From Methylocystis sp. IM3 (GTDB lineage Bacteria; Pseudomonadota; Alphaproteobacteria; Rhizobiales; Beijerinckiaceae), in contig NZ_JBBPBZ010000002.1 in assembly GCF_038070105.1 (NCBI RefSeq), forward strand, positions 3,082,501 through 3,146,500: a stretch of DNA of 64,000 bases, in the 5' to 3' direction. The first letter of the stretch is position 1. The number at the start of each line of letters is the position of its first letter. The notes under the pieces were generated by a model, which did no database searches, was not told the origin of the DNA, and was given only the letters and a program-made list of their open reading frames with translations. A program made the position numbers and the translations under genes. Shown piece after piece: positions 49,548 to 58,196 of this stretch.

Positions 49548-50387
49548 ATGGTTAAAAGGCCAATGAAACCCGTGAAGCAGACGCCGTCTCCCAAGCCGGA
49601 GCCGGAGCCGCGCCGGGAGACGAAACCGGTGCAGAAGGCGCCCGTCGTCGATGTCCGACCGACGGTGATCGTCGTCGGCGCGGACAAGGGCGGCGTCGGC
49701 AAGACGACGATTTCCCGCGCCATTCTCGACTTCCTCTCGCTCAACGGCATCGAGACCCGCGCCTTCGACACGGAGACGCCGCGCGGCACGCTCTACCGCT
49801 TCCACCCCGATGAAACGGCGATCGTCGATCTGACCTCGACGGCCGACCAGATGAAGATCATCGACACGCTCAACTCGGCGGACACGAAAGTCAGCGTCAT
49901 CGACGTGCGGGCCGGCGGCCTGAGCCCCGCGCTCGAGGCGCTCGACGAAATCGGCTTCTTCGACGCCGTCGCTGCGGGCGAATTCCGCTTTATCCTGCTG
50001 CATGTCATCGGCCCGTCGATCGCGTCGCTGGACGAGATCGCCGAAATCGCGCCCTATATGACCGACGCGAATTATTTCATGGTGAAAAACCATGTGAACG
50101 ATACGACGTTCTTCGAGTGGGACCCGCAGACCCACGCGAAATATTTCGAGGAAGTGGTCACGACGGGCGAAATCACCATCCCCAAGCTCGATGCGCTCGC
50201 CTATGAGCAGGTCGAACTCGCCGGCGCGCCCTTCATGACCTTCATCGAAAATCAGACGTCGGCGGGCGAGGCGGCGAATTACTCTTTCGTGTTGCGGGGC
50301 AAGGTCAAGAGCTGGCTGTCGCGCGTCGCGGACGAATTCGAGCGGGTCGGCCTCCTCGATCTCATCAACGGAGCAGCGAAGGCCTGA
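49548..50387 (+). CDS. ParA/MinD-like P-loop ATPase
   Basis: Deviant Walker A ATPase of 279 residues. A disordered Lys/Pro/Glu-rich N terminus (1-38) precedes the P-loop ADKGGVGKTT (45-54), with both signature lysines. The fold continues with a switch-like DVRAGGLSPALEAL region and the strand FRFILLHVIGP, but the standard DTPP/D-x-G switch sequence is altered. It is not next to a ParB, FtsZ or secretion gene. The start at 49548 has AGGAGA upstream. A related gene follows 35 bp later, so the two are probably an operon. The function is unknown. Confidence 0.8.
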   Translation: MVKRPMKPVKQTPSPKPEPEPRRETKPVQKAPVVDVRPTVIVVGADKGGVGKTTISRAILDFLSLNGIETRAFDTETPRGTLYRFHPDETAIVDLTSTADQMKIIDTLNSADTKVSVIDVRAGGLSPALEALDEIGFFDAVAAGEFRFILLHVIGPSIASLDEIAEIAPYMTDANYFMVKNHVNDTTFFEWDPQTHAKYFEEVVTTGEITIPKLDALAYEQVELAGAPFMTFIENQTSAGEAANYSFVLRGKVKSWLSRVADEFERVGLLDLINGAAKA

Positions 50388-50422
50388 GGCGATGGCGGCG
50401 CCGCCTCGTCCGCGAGGATCAT

Positions 50423-51136
50423 ATGAGTCGCCGCACGCTCGTCTATTTCGTCTGCTCGCCTCATTCGCGCACCGGCGTCACAACCACGGCGCGGCTGGTC
50501 ACGGACTATTATCTTTCGCGCGGCGTCCCGGTCGAAGGCTTCGACACGGATGCCCGCGAACCCTCCTACGCCGAGCGTTTTCCGGGCCTGGCGCAGGCCG
50601 TCGACATTTTCGACGTGCGGGGCCAGATCGCCCTCTTCGACAGGCTGCTCGTGCCAAACGACGCGCCCAAGGTCGTCGATGTGTGGAGCTACTCCTTCGA
50701 TCAGCTCTTCGCCATCATCTCCGAGATCGGCTTCTTCGAGGAGGCGGCGCGCGCCGGGGTGACGCCCGTCGTCATGTTCCAGGCCGACATGTCGCAAATG
50801 GCGGCGAACCATTGCCGCATCCTGGGCGCGACCTGGCCCGAGCTGTGGGTGACCGTCGTCCACAACGAGGGCGCTTCGCCGCTCGGGCTCGAGGCGCGGG
50901 AAACGCTCGCGGACTATCGGGCGCGCGGCAAGCTCGTGATCTCGAAGCTCGAACGCCCCATCGCAAGATTTCTGGACGACCCGGACTTCTTGCTGTCCGA
51001 ATTCCTCCGCCAGCCGCCGCCCGCCATGTCGCTCGTCGTGCGGGCCGCCATCCGCAACTGGCTCCTGCCCATCTTCACTCAGCTCCAGAGCTTCGAATTG
51101 CGCCTTGCGCTGCAATCGAGCCAGTTTCTTCGCTAG
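50423..51136 (+). CDS. ParA-like protein with degenerate P-loop
   Basis: Protein of 237 residues in the same operon as the preceding ATPase and apparently a diverged relative: an N-terminal strand (RRTLVYFVCS) leads into HSRTGVTTTARL at residues 14-25, where the P-loop should be, but both signature lysines are replaced (Ser and Thr). Similar segments follow (VEGFDTDAREPSYAERF, FDVRGQIALFDRLL, IISEIGFFEEAA). It likely binds or regulates the first ATPase rather than hydrolysing ATP. The start at 50423 is ATG. Function unknown. Confidence 0.7.
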   Translation: MSRRTLVYFVCSPHSRTGVTTTARLVTDYYLSRGVPVEGFDTDAREPSYAERFPGLAQAVDIFDVRGQIALFDRLLVPNDAPKVVDVWSYSFDQLFAIISEIGFFEEAARAGVTPVVMFQADMSQMAANHCRILGATWPELWVTVVHNEGASPLGLEARETLADYRARGKLVISKLERPIARFLDDPDFLLSEFLRQPPPAMSLVVRAAIRNWLLPIFTQLQSFELRLALQSSQFLR

Positions 51137-51145
51137 GATCGCGCA

Positions 51146-52192
51146 ATGGAATACAGAAAGCTCGGCCGCACCGACCTCGCCGTCTCCGCCCTCTGTCTCG
51201 GCTCCATGACCTGGGGTCAGCAGAACACGGAAGAGGAAGGCCATGCGCAGCTCGACTACGCCTTTGCGCAGGGCGTCAATTTCATCGACACGGCGGAAAT
51301 CTATTCAATCCCGCCGCGTCCCGAGACGCAGGGCTCGACCGAGCGCATCATCGGCTCCTGGCTCGCCGCGCGGAAAAACCGCGACAAGGCGATTATCGCG
51401 ACCAAGGTCGCAGGCCGGGGCGACGCGCGCTGGCTGCGCGAGGGCGCGGCGCCCGTTCTCGACCGCAAGAACATCCGTTTCGCGATCGAGGGCTCGCTGA
51501 AGCGCCTGCAAACCGATTACATCGATCTCTACCAGCTGCACTGGCCCGACCGCTCGCTGCCGCTCTGGGGCGCGGGTGGAACGACCTATCGGCCGCCCTC
51601 CAGACGCGCCGAAGTTCCCATCGAGGAAACGCTGGAGGCGCTCGATGAACTGGTCCGGAACGGCCTCGTGCGCCATGTCGGCCTCTCGAACGAGACGCCC
51701 TGGGGCGTCGCGCGCTTTCTGCGCGCCGCCGAACTCGGCCACGGCCCGCGCGTGGTCTCGATCCAGAACGCCTATAATCTCATCAACCGCGCCTTCGAGA
51801 TGGGGCTCGCGGAATTCGCCGAGCGCGAGCAGGTGGGCCTTCTCGCCTATTCGCCCCTGGCGCAGGGCTATCTGACCGGCAAATATCAGGGCGGCGCTCG
51901 GCCGGCGGGCGCGCGCACCACGCTCTTCGAACGCGCCCAGCGCTATGAAAAGCCGGGCGTGGAAGCCGCCATCGACGCCTATCTGTCGCTCGCCCGCGAC
52001 CTCGGCGTCGATCCGGCGCAGCTCGCCCTCGCCTATGTGACGTCGCGGCCTTTCGTGACCTCGAACATCATCGGCGCGACGACGATGGCGCAACTGGAGA
52101 AAGACCTCGCCTCGGCGCAGGTGACGATCACGCCCGAGATCGAAGCGCGGATCGATGAGATCCACCAGCTCCATAGCAATCCGGCCCCGTGA
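51146..52192 (+). CDS. tas: NADP(H)-dependent aldo/keto reductase (Tas-like)
   Basis: Aldo/keto reductase of 348 residues. The opening YRKLGRTDLAVSALCLGSMTWG, the D-x3-Y region FIDTAEIYSIPPRP, the FAIEGSLKRLQTDYIDLYQLHWP block, and the insertion RPPSRRAEVPIEETLEAL are typical of the Tas subfamily; NEGLVAYSPL-like LLAYSPLAQGYLTGKY and the ITSNIIGAT-type cofactor loop are present. It follows the ATPase pair by 9 bp but its own start may be internal to a separate transcript. The physiological substrate is unknown. Confidence 0.9.
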   Translation: MEYRKLGRTDLAVSALCLGSMTWGQQNTEEEGHAQLDYAFAQGVNFIDTAEIYSIPPRPETQGSTERIIGSWLAARKNRDKAIIATKVAGRGDARWLREGAAPVLDRKNIRFAIEGSLKRLQTDYIDLYQLHWPDRSLPLWGAGGTTYRPPSRRAEVPIEETLEALDELVRNGLVRHVGLSNETPWGVARFLRAAELGHGPRVVSIQNAYNLINRAFEMGLAEFAEREQVGLLAYSPLAQGYLTGKYQGGARPAGARTTLFERAQRYEKPGVEAAIDAYLSLARDLGVDPAQLALAYVTSRPFVTSNIIGATTMAQLEKDLASAQVTITPEIEARIDEIHQLHSNPAP

Positions 52193-52277
52193 GGCGCGGG
52201 ATGCCCGCGACGAGCGCTGCATGACGCGTCAACGTCACGGTGGGGCGCGTTGGAGCCATCCGTCCTCGCCCAAGGTC

Positions 52278-52300
52278 ATGGCCGGGCTCGTCCCGGCCAT
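52278..52300. repeat. REP-like palindrome, family B
   Basis: ATGGCCGGGCTCGTCCCGGCCAT. It is the reverse complement of the 39930-39952 element apart from one base. It lies between two convergent genes. Confidence 0.75.
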
Positions 52301-52315
52301 CCGCGACCGGAACGC

Positions 52316-52957
52316 CTAAGCGTGTCCGGCGCTCGACGAGAGCCGCTCGAGGTCCACGCCCATGGAGCGCAGGGCGCGCGTGTATTTGCTGGAAAGATCG
52401 CGGTCGAAGAGCAGCGCCGGATCGGCCGGGCAATGCAGCCAGCCGTTTCTCTGAATCTCATCCTCGAGCTGGCCCGCGTCCCAGCCGGCGTAGCCCAGCG
52501 CCAGCACCGCCCTGTCCGGCCCCTCGCCCGCCGCGATGGCGCGCAGAATGTCCACGGTCGCGGTGAGCGACACCCCGTCGTCGATCGCAAGCGTCGAATT
52601 GTCGAGGAAGAAATCGGGCGTGTGCAAGACGAAGCCGCGGTCGGTCTGCACCGGGCCGCCGGAGAGGACCTGAATCTCCTCCGCGCCGCGCGGCAGGCTG
52701 ATGCGCTCCTGCGGCGCAATCACCTGCAACTGGACGAGAAGCTCGGGAAAGTTCTTCACCCGGGACGGCTGATTGACGACGATGCCCATGGCGCCTTCTT
52801 CCGAATGCGCGCAGAGATAGATGACCGAGCGCGCGAAACGCTCGTCCGACATTCCGGGCATGGCGACCAGAAGCTGTCCGTCGAGGAAACGACGCCCGCC
52901 ATTCCCAGCGAACCGCTCCGGTCCAGCCACTTCTTGCTTCCTGTGCAATGCGCTCAT
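52316..52957 (-). CDS. YqgE/AlgH family protein (UPF0301)
   Basis: Protein of 213 residues of the YqgE/AlgH family. Characteristic segments are [41 protein letters not shown] near residues 26-66, [15 protein letters not shown], and [17 protein letters not shown]. No signal peptide. The molecular role of the family is not defined. It is monocistronic and divergent from the DsbD-N-like gene. Confidence 0.92.
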   Translation of the reverse strand: MSALHRKQEVAGPERFAGNGGRRFLDGQLLVAMPGMSDERFARSVIYLCAHSEEGAMGIVVNQPSRVKNFPELLVQLQVIAPQERISLPRGAEEIQVLSGGPVQTDRGFVLHTPDFFLDNSTLAIDDGVSLTATVDILRAIAAGEGPDRAVLALGYAGWDAGQLEDEIQRNGWLHCPADPALLFDRDLSSKYTRALRSMGVDLERLSSSAGHA

Positions 52958-53038
52958 AGGGTCATGCTACGCCCGCAACGCCCCCTTAACAAGCGGCGTA
53001 AGGGAACATCGCAAGCGTCCCCACCCACGTGAGAGGCA

Positions 53039-53863
53039 ATGCCCGAGACAAGGTTCAAGATGCGCGCTCGCCGCGCCCTCCCCGCCGCCCTGTTCGCCGC
53101 CGGCGCGGCGCTCTCCGTCGGGCCGGGGCTGGCCGCCGAGGCCGATTTCGCCACCGCCCCGGCAAAGGGCAGCGTCTCCGCCGTCCGCCTGCTGTCGGCG
53201 GGGCCGATGCAGGACGGCGCCTATCGCGCCGGCGTCGAGATCGCCCTCGATCCCAAGACGGTAACCTACTGGCGCCAGCCGGGAGAGGCCGGCTCGCCGC
53301 CGGTCTTCGACTTCTCGAAATCCGCGAATGTCGCCAGCGTCGAGCCCGTCTTCCCGCTCCCCAAACATATCGACGAGGCCGGCACGATCGTCGCCGGCTA
53401 TGACGAGACCGTGATCTTCCCGTTGAAGGTCACCCCGAAAGACCCGAAGGCGCCGGCGACGCTCGCCATGAAGCTCGACTACGCCGCCTGCGGCAAGATC
53501 TGCCTGCCGGCGAAGGCGGAGCTGTCGCTCGCCTTGCCGCAGACGGGCGCCTCGCCCTATGCGGGCGCCATTGCGGCGGCCGAAAAACAGGCGCCCGTTA
53601 AGATCGGGGCCGCTGAAGCGCGAAAGCGGCTCGCCGTGACGAAGACCGGCGAGGGGGTCTGGCGCGTCGGCCTCTCCGGCTCCGGCAAGGCGCAGGATGT
53701 CTTCGCGGAGGTGAAGGAGCCGCTCTTCCTCGATGCCAAGAAAGAGGGCGACGCTTTTTCGCTGACGCTGTTCGGCGCCGGCCAATCGCAGAAAAGCGCG
53801 GACGCAACCCTGACCATCGTCACCGACAAGGGCGCCTTCGAAGCGCCGGTGCGGCTGGAGTAA
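53039..53863 (+). CDS. Periplasmic DsbD N-terminal-domain-like protein
   Basis: Exported protein of 274 residues with a signal peptide (cleavage after GLAA at about residue 32). Residues about 45-180 resemble the immunoglobulin-like N-terminal domain of DsbD (DsbD-alpha), including YWRQPGEAGSPPVFDF and the redox-type pair YAACGKICLP (C-x3-C). There is no membrane or thioredoxin domain as in full DsbD, so it is a stand-alone version that would exchange electrons with another protein. The start at 53039 has GAGAGG upstream. Confidence 0.8.
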   Translation: MPETRFKMRARRALPAALFAAGAALSVGPGLAAEADFATAPAKGSVSAVRLLSAGPMQDGAYRAGVEIALDPKTVTYWRQPGEAGSPPVFDFSKSANVASVEPVFPLPKHIDEAGTIVAGYDETVIFPLKVTPKDPKAPATLAMKLDYAACGKICLPAKAELSLALPQTGASPYAGAIAAAEKQAPVKIGAAEARKRLAVTKTGEGVWRVGLSGSGKAQDVFAEVKEPLFLDAKKEGDAFSLTLFGAGQSQKSADATLTIVTDKGAFEAPVRLE

Positions 53864-53865
53864 GA

Positions 53866-53887
53866 GAAGGGGCGGACAGGCCCCTTC
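53866..53887. terminator. Hairpin between convergent genes
   Basis: GAAGGGG pairs with CCCCTTC around CGGACAGG, just after the stop at 53863 and before the convergent glycosyltransferase gene. It may serve both transcripts. Confidence 0.4.
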
Positions 53888-53909
53888 CCCTTGATTGCGG
53901 GGCTCCCCC

Positions 53910-55271
53910 CTATTCCGCCTCGGCGTCGAAGGGGGCGGCCTCGCCGGCGGGCGCCGTCTCCTGCTTGGGCGTGCGCTTGAAAGTGGATTTGCGGCCGCGC
54001 AGCGTTTGCAGGATCTTCGCCCCATTGGCGAAAGCCAGATAAATGAAGAGCGGCGGAACCGATCCCACGGTCTTGGCGTAATCCACGACCGTCCCGCGCT
54101 TGAGGGCGAGATATGGCGCAAGGGTGATGCCGAGCGCCACCATCAGCGTCATGACGGCGACGAGCCCGAGAAGCCCGTAATAGGGCGCGACCGAACCATG
54201 CAGCAGGGAGCCGATGAGGAGCGCGATCAGCCCGATCGCCGCCGAGGGAAAGAAAATCTGATGCGCGATGAGCGAGATCGCCATCACGCGCTTGGCGAGC
54301 GGCCAGGGCGCTTCCCAGATCGGCAGGATGGTCTTCTGCGCGACCTGCACGAAGCCGTTGGACCAGCGCCGCTGCTGGCGGCGGAAGTCGCGAATGCCGT
54401 CCGGCACCTGGCCGGGAATGGGCGGCTCCGAGACGAAGAGCCCGTGCCAGCCCTCGAGCTCCGCGCGCACGGTAAGGTCGAGGTCCTCGCAGAGCGAATA
54501 ATCCGACCAGCCGCCGGCGTCCTCGACGGTCGCGCGGCGCCAGATTCCGCCCGTGCCGTTGAACTGGAACAGCCAGCCCGCAAGCGCGCGCGAACGCTGC
54601 TCGACCATGTAATGGCCGTCCTGAATGAGGCCCTGCGCCCGCGTGAGCCAGTTGGTCTCGTAATTCTGGAATTCGCAGCGCGACTGCACGAAGCCGGCGC
54701 GCGGGTCGGTGAGAAAGAGCGGCACGGTGCGCTTGAGCCAATTCGCCGGGGGACGGAAATCGGCGTCCAGCATGGCGATGAAGGGCTCGTTCGTCAGCGT
54801 CAGCCCATGGGCGCAGGCCCCGGCCTTGAAGCCCGAGCGGTCGGTGCGGCGCACATGGTCGATGATCGTCCCATTCGCGCGGAGTTCCTCCGCAACGGCG
54901 GCGGCGCGGGCCGTGGTCTCGTCCGTCGAATCGTCGAGAAGCTGGATGCGCAGCCTGTCCTTGGGCCAGTCGAGCTGGGCGACGCAGCGCAGGGACTGTT
55001 CGGTGACGAGCGGCTCGTTGAAGACCGGAATCTGCAACAGCACATGCGGCAGCTCGGCGTCGGGAACGGCGGGCGCCTCCGGGTCGCGCGCGCCGCGCAT
55101 CCAGTCATAGAGGAAGCGGCCTATGACGACGAGATAGCCGAGCCCGATGGCGACCAGGATCGAGACGCAGAGATAGGCGACCGCGTCGACCAGGAACTGG
55201 AGGAGTCCGAGCAGCAAAAGGTTATCCTTCTTCTTGCGCGGGGGGCGCCGGCGGCGCCGCGACGCGCGCAT
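53910..55271 (-). CDS. Membrane glycosyltransferase family 2 (cellulose-synthase-like)
   Basis: Processive-type GT2 of up to 453 residues. Two membrane helices at about residues 20-50 precede the catalytic domain: QIPVFNEP, LDDSTDETT, the LDADFRPP metal site, and QQRRWSNG (the Q-x-x-RW acceptor motif). Three or four helices follow (about 310-410). The ATG at 55271 lies within the preceding gene (50-bp overlap); a TTG at 55217 with AAGGAT upstream, 4 bp after that gene's stop, is an equally good start (435 residues). It is the last gene of the lipid/glycosyl cluster. The sugar donor is not known. Confidence 0.85.
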   Translation of the reverse strand: MRASRRRRRPPRKKKDNLLLLGLLQFLVDAVAYLCVSILVAIGLGYLVVIGRFLYDWMRGARDPEAPAVPDAELPHVLLQIPVFNEPLVTEQSLRCVAQLDWPKDRLRIQLLDDSTDETTARAAAVAEELRANGTIIDHVRRTDRSGFKAGACAHGLTLTNEPFIAMLDADFRPPANWLKRTVPLFLTDPRAGFVQSRCEFQNYETNWLTRAQGLIQDGHYMVEQRSRALAGWLFQFNGTGGIWRRATVEDAGGWSDYSLCEDLDLTVRAELEGWHGLFVSEPPIPGQVPDGIRDFRRQQRRWSNGFVQVAQKTILPIWEAPWPLAKRVMAISLIAHQIFFPSAAIGLIALLIGSLLHGSVAPYYGLLGLVAVMTLMVALGITLAPYLALKRGTVVDYAKTVGSVPPLFIYLAFANGAKILQTLRGRKSTFKRTPKQETAPAGEAAPFDAEAE

Positions 55272-56382
55272 GGACCTTGTCCTTCGCCCAGACCACCCGG
55301 TCGGTCATCCAGGCGTTCACCCAGACCGCGATCATCATAGCCTCGCGGACAATAAAAACCGCTGGCGCCGCTACCGATAACTGCCATCCTTTGGCCACGG
55401 AAAGCAATGTCTCCAGCGCAAACCAGACCAGAAAGGTCGCCGCAAAGCCTGCGGCGTGAGAGGCGCCAAGGAGCGGCGCGGCCAGAGATCCGGCGATAAC
55501 CGCCGGAAAAGCCTGGCAAATCGGCTCCAGCAGGAAAGACAGAAGCTCGTCGTTGCGGCGGATCACGCTCCAGCGCAATTGCCTGTGATAAACATCCCCA
55601 TAGGCGCGCGCGCCCAGCTTTTGCCGTACAGGCCGGTGCGAAAAGACCGGCCGCCGCCCGATTCGCCGCATCGCCTTGGCGAGCGCATTGTCCTCGCCGA
55701 CCGTGTGCGAAATCGCGTCGAAACCGCCCGCGCGCAGAAAATCCGAGCGGCGGAACAGCATGATCTTGCCGACGCCATGCCCCTGCCCCAGGCAGGAGGC
55801 CAGGAACAGCATGCGCGCATGGGGGCCGTTGATGATCGCGGCCTCGACATGGGCCGCGAAGTTCTCGAGCCCGGCGCAATAGGGGATGGCGCAGACGAGG
55901 CCGACCTCGTCGGTGAGCTGGCGCATGTGCTGGGCCAACGCGTCGGGCTCCAGCAGCACATTGGCGTCCTTCATCAGGATCACGTCGTTTTGCGCCTGCA
56001 TGAAGGGCGCGAAGAGATTGTCGACCTTAGGGCTCGCGGCGAAACGCGCGGTGGAAAGCAGCACGCGCGAGGGCCGCTCCGGATGGCGGGCGAAAATCTC
56101 CCGCATCCTTCGCACCGCCGGAGACTCCGCTTCCGCCGAGGAGACGGTCACGTCGAAGGAGGGATAGGCCTGCGCGAAGGCGGACTCCTGCGTGCGATCG
56201 AAACCGTCTTCGAGCAGCTTCACCGGCAGCACGATGGAGACCGGCGGCTGATCGCGCCGCGTCGCGCGGCGAGCGGCGATCCGCGGCTGGAGGATCGTGC
56301 CCACGACCGAAATGACGAGAAGCCCCATCGCCACGACCCAATAAGCGGCGGCGGCCCATGTCAGAATGTCGGAAAAGGTCAC
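55222..56382 (-). CDS. GT21-like membrane glycosyltransferase (ceramide glucosyltransferase/HpnI type)
   Basis: Glycosyltransferase of 386 residues from the GTG at 56382, which overlaps the SDR stop by 4 bp (GTGA). An N-terminal helix (about 8-28) is followed by VSIVLPVKLLEDGFDRTQESAF, the KVDNLFAPF segment, a KDANVLLEPDAL metal-site region (Asp-Ala-Asn instead of the common DSD), SHTVGEDNALAKAM, and QLRWSVIRR. Two C-terminal membrane helices are near 300-350. GT21 enzymes glycosylate ceramides or hopanoids; here the acceptor is unknown but likely lipid. It lies between an SDR and a second GT. Confidence 0.8.
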   Translation of the reverse strand: MTFSDILTWAAAAYWVVAMGLLVISVVGTILQPRIAARRATRRDQPPVSIVLPVKLLEDGFDRTQESAFAQAYPSFDVTVSSAEAESPAVRRMREIFARHPERPSRVLLSTARFAASPKVDNLFAPFMQAQNDVILMKDANVLLEPDALAQHMRQLTDEVGLVCAIPYCAGLENFAAHVEAAIINGPHARMLFLASCLGQGHGVGKIMLFRRSDFLRAGGFDAISHTVGEDNALAKAMRRIGRRPVFSHRPVRQKLGARAYGDVYHRQLRWSVIRRNDELLSFLLEPICQAFPAVIAGSLAAPLLGASHAAGFAATFLVWFALETLLSVAKGWQLSVAAPAVFIVREAMMIAVWVNAWMTDRVVWAKDKVHARVAAPPAPPAQEEG

Positions 56383-57170
56383 GAGGCCTCGCGCTCGCTC
56401 GTTTCCGGCACCTCGACATGGAAACGGCGCATGACGCCATCGACGAGGCCCGGCGGCAGCAGGGTGAAGAAGCGCATGGCGTGATACATATAGCCCGGGA
56501 AGGCGATGACCGGGCGGCGCCGGTCGAGCCCGCGCCTGATGATCTCGGCCGCTCTCGCATCCGACATTGCGCCCGGCTGCCAGGATTTGGTGCGCGCCGC
56601 CATGGGCGTCTCGACGAAGCCCGGCACGATGAGGCTCACGCTCACGCCATGCGGCGCCAGACGCCCGCGCAGGCAATCCGCCCACATGTGAACGCTGGCC
56701 TTGGCCGCGCAATAGGCGGGCGAATAGGGCAGGCTCCGCACGCCGGCCATGGAGCCGACGATGGCGATCTGACCCGCGCCCCGTGCGCACATCGTCGGAA
56801 TCGCCGGCTCGACCGTATTGAAGACTCCGTTGACATTGATCGCCATCATGGCGCGGACGGCGTCGGACGTTTCGAGAATCTGGCCGGGCGACAGCCCCGT
56901 CGCAACGCCGGCGTTCGCGACGAGGATATCGAGCGGGCGCGCTGCATGGGCCGCCTCCACGAGCCGCGCCATGGTCTCGCGGTCGCGCACATCGGCGATG
57001 CGGGTCTCGACATCGGCGGCGCCGGCGGCGCGGCAGGCCTCGGCCGTGGCCTCGAGCCGCGTTTTGTCGCGCCCGAGCAGAAAGAGACTGGCGCCGTCCT
57101 TCGCATACGCCAGCGCCAAAGCGCGGCCAATGCCCGACGAGGCGCCGGTGATGAGCAGGCGTTTCGTCAC
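56379..57170 (-). CDS. Short-chain dehydrogenase/reductase in the lipid cluster
   Basis: NAD(P)-dependent SDR of 263 residues. The cofactor motif TGASSGIGRAL is at residues 8-18, NAG at about 90-92, the catalytic Ser in IVGSMAG, and YCAAK with the Tyr-Lys pair near residue 155. The C-terminal tail (FFTLLPPGLVDGVMRRFHV) is hydrophobic and could hold the enzyme at a membrane. In this context it may reduce a 3-ketoacyl or 3-keto lipid intermediate. Its end overlaps the GT21 start. About 235 bp with two palindromes lies upstream. Confidence 0.9.
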   Translation of the reverse strand: MTKRLLITGASSGIGRALALAYAKDGASLFLLGRDKTRLEATAEACRAAGAADVETRIADVRDRETMARLVEAAHAARPLDILVANAGVATGLSPGQILETSDAVRAMMAINVNGVFNTVEPAIPTMCARGAGQIAIVGSMAGVRSLPYSPAYCAAKASVHMWADCLRGRLAPHGVSVSLIVPGFVETPMAARTKSWQPGAMSDARAAEIIRRGLDRRRPVIAFPGYMYHAMRFFTLLPPGLVDGVMRRFHVEVPETSEREAS

Positions 57171-57235
57171 GAGCGCCCCTCCTGAGGCTGGGAAGAAGTG
57201 CGCGCCGACGATCGACGGGGGGTATTGCGGCTTTC

Positions 57236-57276
57236 CCCCACCCCGACCGTCCCCGCAAGGGGGAGGGAGGGGATCA
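57236..57276. repeat. REP-like palindrome, family A (reverse orientation)
   Basis: CCCCCACCCCGACCGTCCCC followed by GCAAGGGGGAGGGAGGGG. It faces the copy at 57357-57394 across 80 bp, giving an inverted pair between the SDR and MaoC-like genes. Confidence 0.7.
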
Positions 57277-57356
57277 TCGGCAAGGGCGAGGGCTTTGACT
57301 CGGGTCTAGCAGCCGCCCGCACCTCCATCGCCAATGAACCGCCGCGCCGCTTGGAT

Positions 57357-57394
57357 TCCCCTCCCCCTTGCGGGGAGGGGCTAGGGGTGGGGGT
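57357..57394. repeat. REP-like palindrome, family A
   Basis: CCCCTCCCCCTTGCGGGGAGGGGCTAGGGGTGGGGG, related to the copies at 18367, 20791, 37050 and 57236. It ends 11 bp before the MaoC-like gene's stop. Confidence 0.7.
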
Positions 57395-57405
57395 AGACAA
57401 GCCGA

Positions 57406-57810
57406 TCACGACCGCGTCCCACGCCGCAGCGTCGCCTCGCCGATGACGCCCGGCGTGCGGGCCGCGCCATGGGCGAAGAGGCGGACGAAGACTTCATCGT
57501 CCGACGCCCGCAGCACCCGGCCGGAGAGCGTCACCGTCTCGCCGCGCAGGATAGGCTGGATGAATTTCGCCGAAAGCCCGACGAGGCGGAGATCATTCCG
57601 CCAGCCTTTGATCATCGGCTCGAAGGCCGCGAGCAGCTTCATGCCGTGCACTGGCGGCGCGGCGAGGCCGATCTTCGCTGCCACCGCGTCGTCGAGATGC
57701 AGCGGATTGTCGTCGCCCGAGACTTCCGCGTAGCGCGCGAGCGCCTCGGCGTCGAAGGGCCCCATGACGGTCTCCGGCAGCTTGTCGCCGATCTTGATCT
57801 CGCCGCTCAT
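57406..57810 (-). CDS. MaoC-like hotdog dehydratase
   Basis: Hotdog-fold protein of 134 residues. The hydratase motif is complete as SGDDNPLHLDDAVAAKIGLAAPPVHGMK at about residues 31-58, where Asp and His correspond to the catalytic pair of (R)-specific enoyl hydratases. It overlaps the upstream FAS1-like gene by 4 bp. Together they look like two halves of a heterodimeric 3-hydroxyacyl-ACP dehydratase of HadAB type; this one would be the catalytic half. Cytoplasmic. Confidence 0.87.
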   Translation of the reverse strand: MSGEIKIGDKLPETVMGPFDAEALARYAEVSGDDNPLHLDDAVAAKIGLAAPPVHGMKLLAAFEPMIKGWRNDLRLVGLSAKFIQPILRGETVTLSGRVLRASDDEVFVRLFAHGAARTPGVIGEATLRRGTRS

Positions 57811-58196
57811 GCCCCCTCTCCAAAGCCCGCGCGCGGCACGAGACGCAGCATTGTCTCGGCTCTGGCCACTGTTGCGCCGTCGGCGGCGATGGTCGCGTCG
57901 AGGATGAGGCGCGGCGGCGTCTCCTCGCGGCGCAGCGCGACCGTCACGTCATAGTCGGCGCCGGCGCGAAGCGGCGCCTGGAAGGAGAAGCTCTGCGACT
58001 CGTGCACCGGGACGACGCCCTCGACCGCGCAGAGATCGCGCACCGGATCGAAGAGCCTCGGATCGGCGATCCAGATCGCGGGATAGGAAAGCGGCACGCT
58101 CGCGCCGTCGCCCCCGGTCTCGCGCGCGAAGGCGGCGGCGCGCGCGGGATCGACCCGGAAACGAAAGGGTCCGAGAATGGCCAGCGCGTCAGGCAT
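57807..58196 (-). CDS. Hotdog-fold partner of the MaoC-like dehydratase (FAS1-type DH region)
   Basis: Protein of 129 residues from the ATG at 58196, overlapping the ketosynthase stop by 8 bp. It has the layout of an N-terminal MaoC/FAS1-DH half: an initial strand (FRFRVDPARAAAFARETG), SVPLSYPAIW, and VHESQSFSFQAPLRAGADY, but lacks the catalytic D-x4-H motif. It most likely pairs with the next gene's product as the substrate-binding half. A longer in-frame reading upstream is antisense-free but lies inside the ketosynthase gene and is not coding. Confidence 0.7.
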   Translation of the reverse strand: MPDALAILGPFRFRVDPARAAAFARETGGDGASVPLSYPAIWIADPRLFDPVRDLCAVEGVVPVHESQSFSFQAPLRAGADYDVTVALRREETPPRLILDATIAADGATVARAETMLRLVPRAGFGEGA

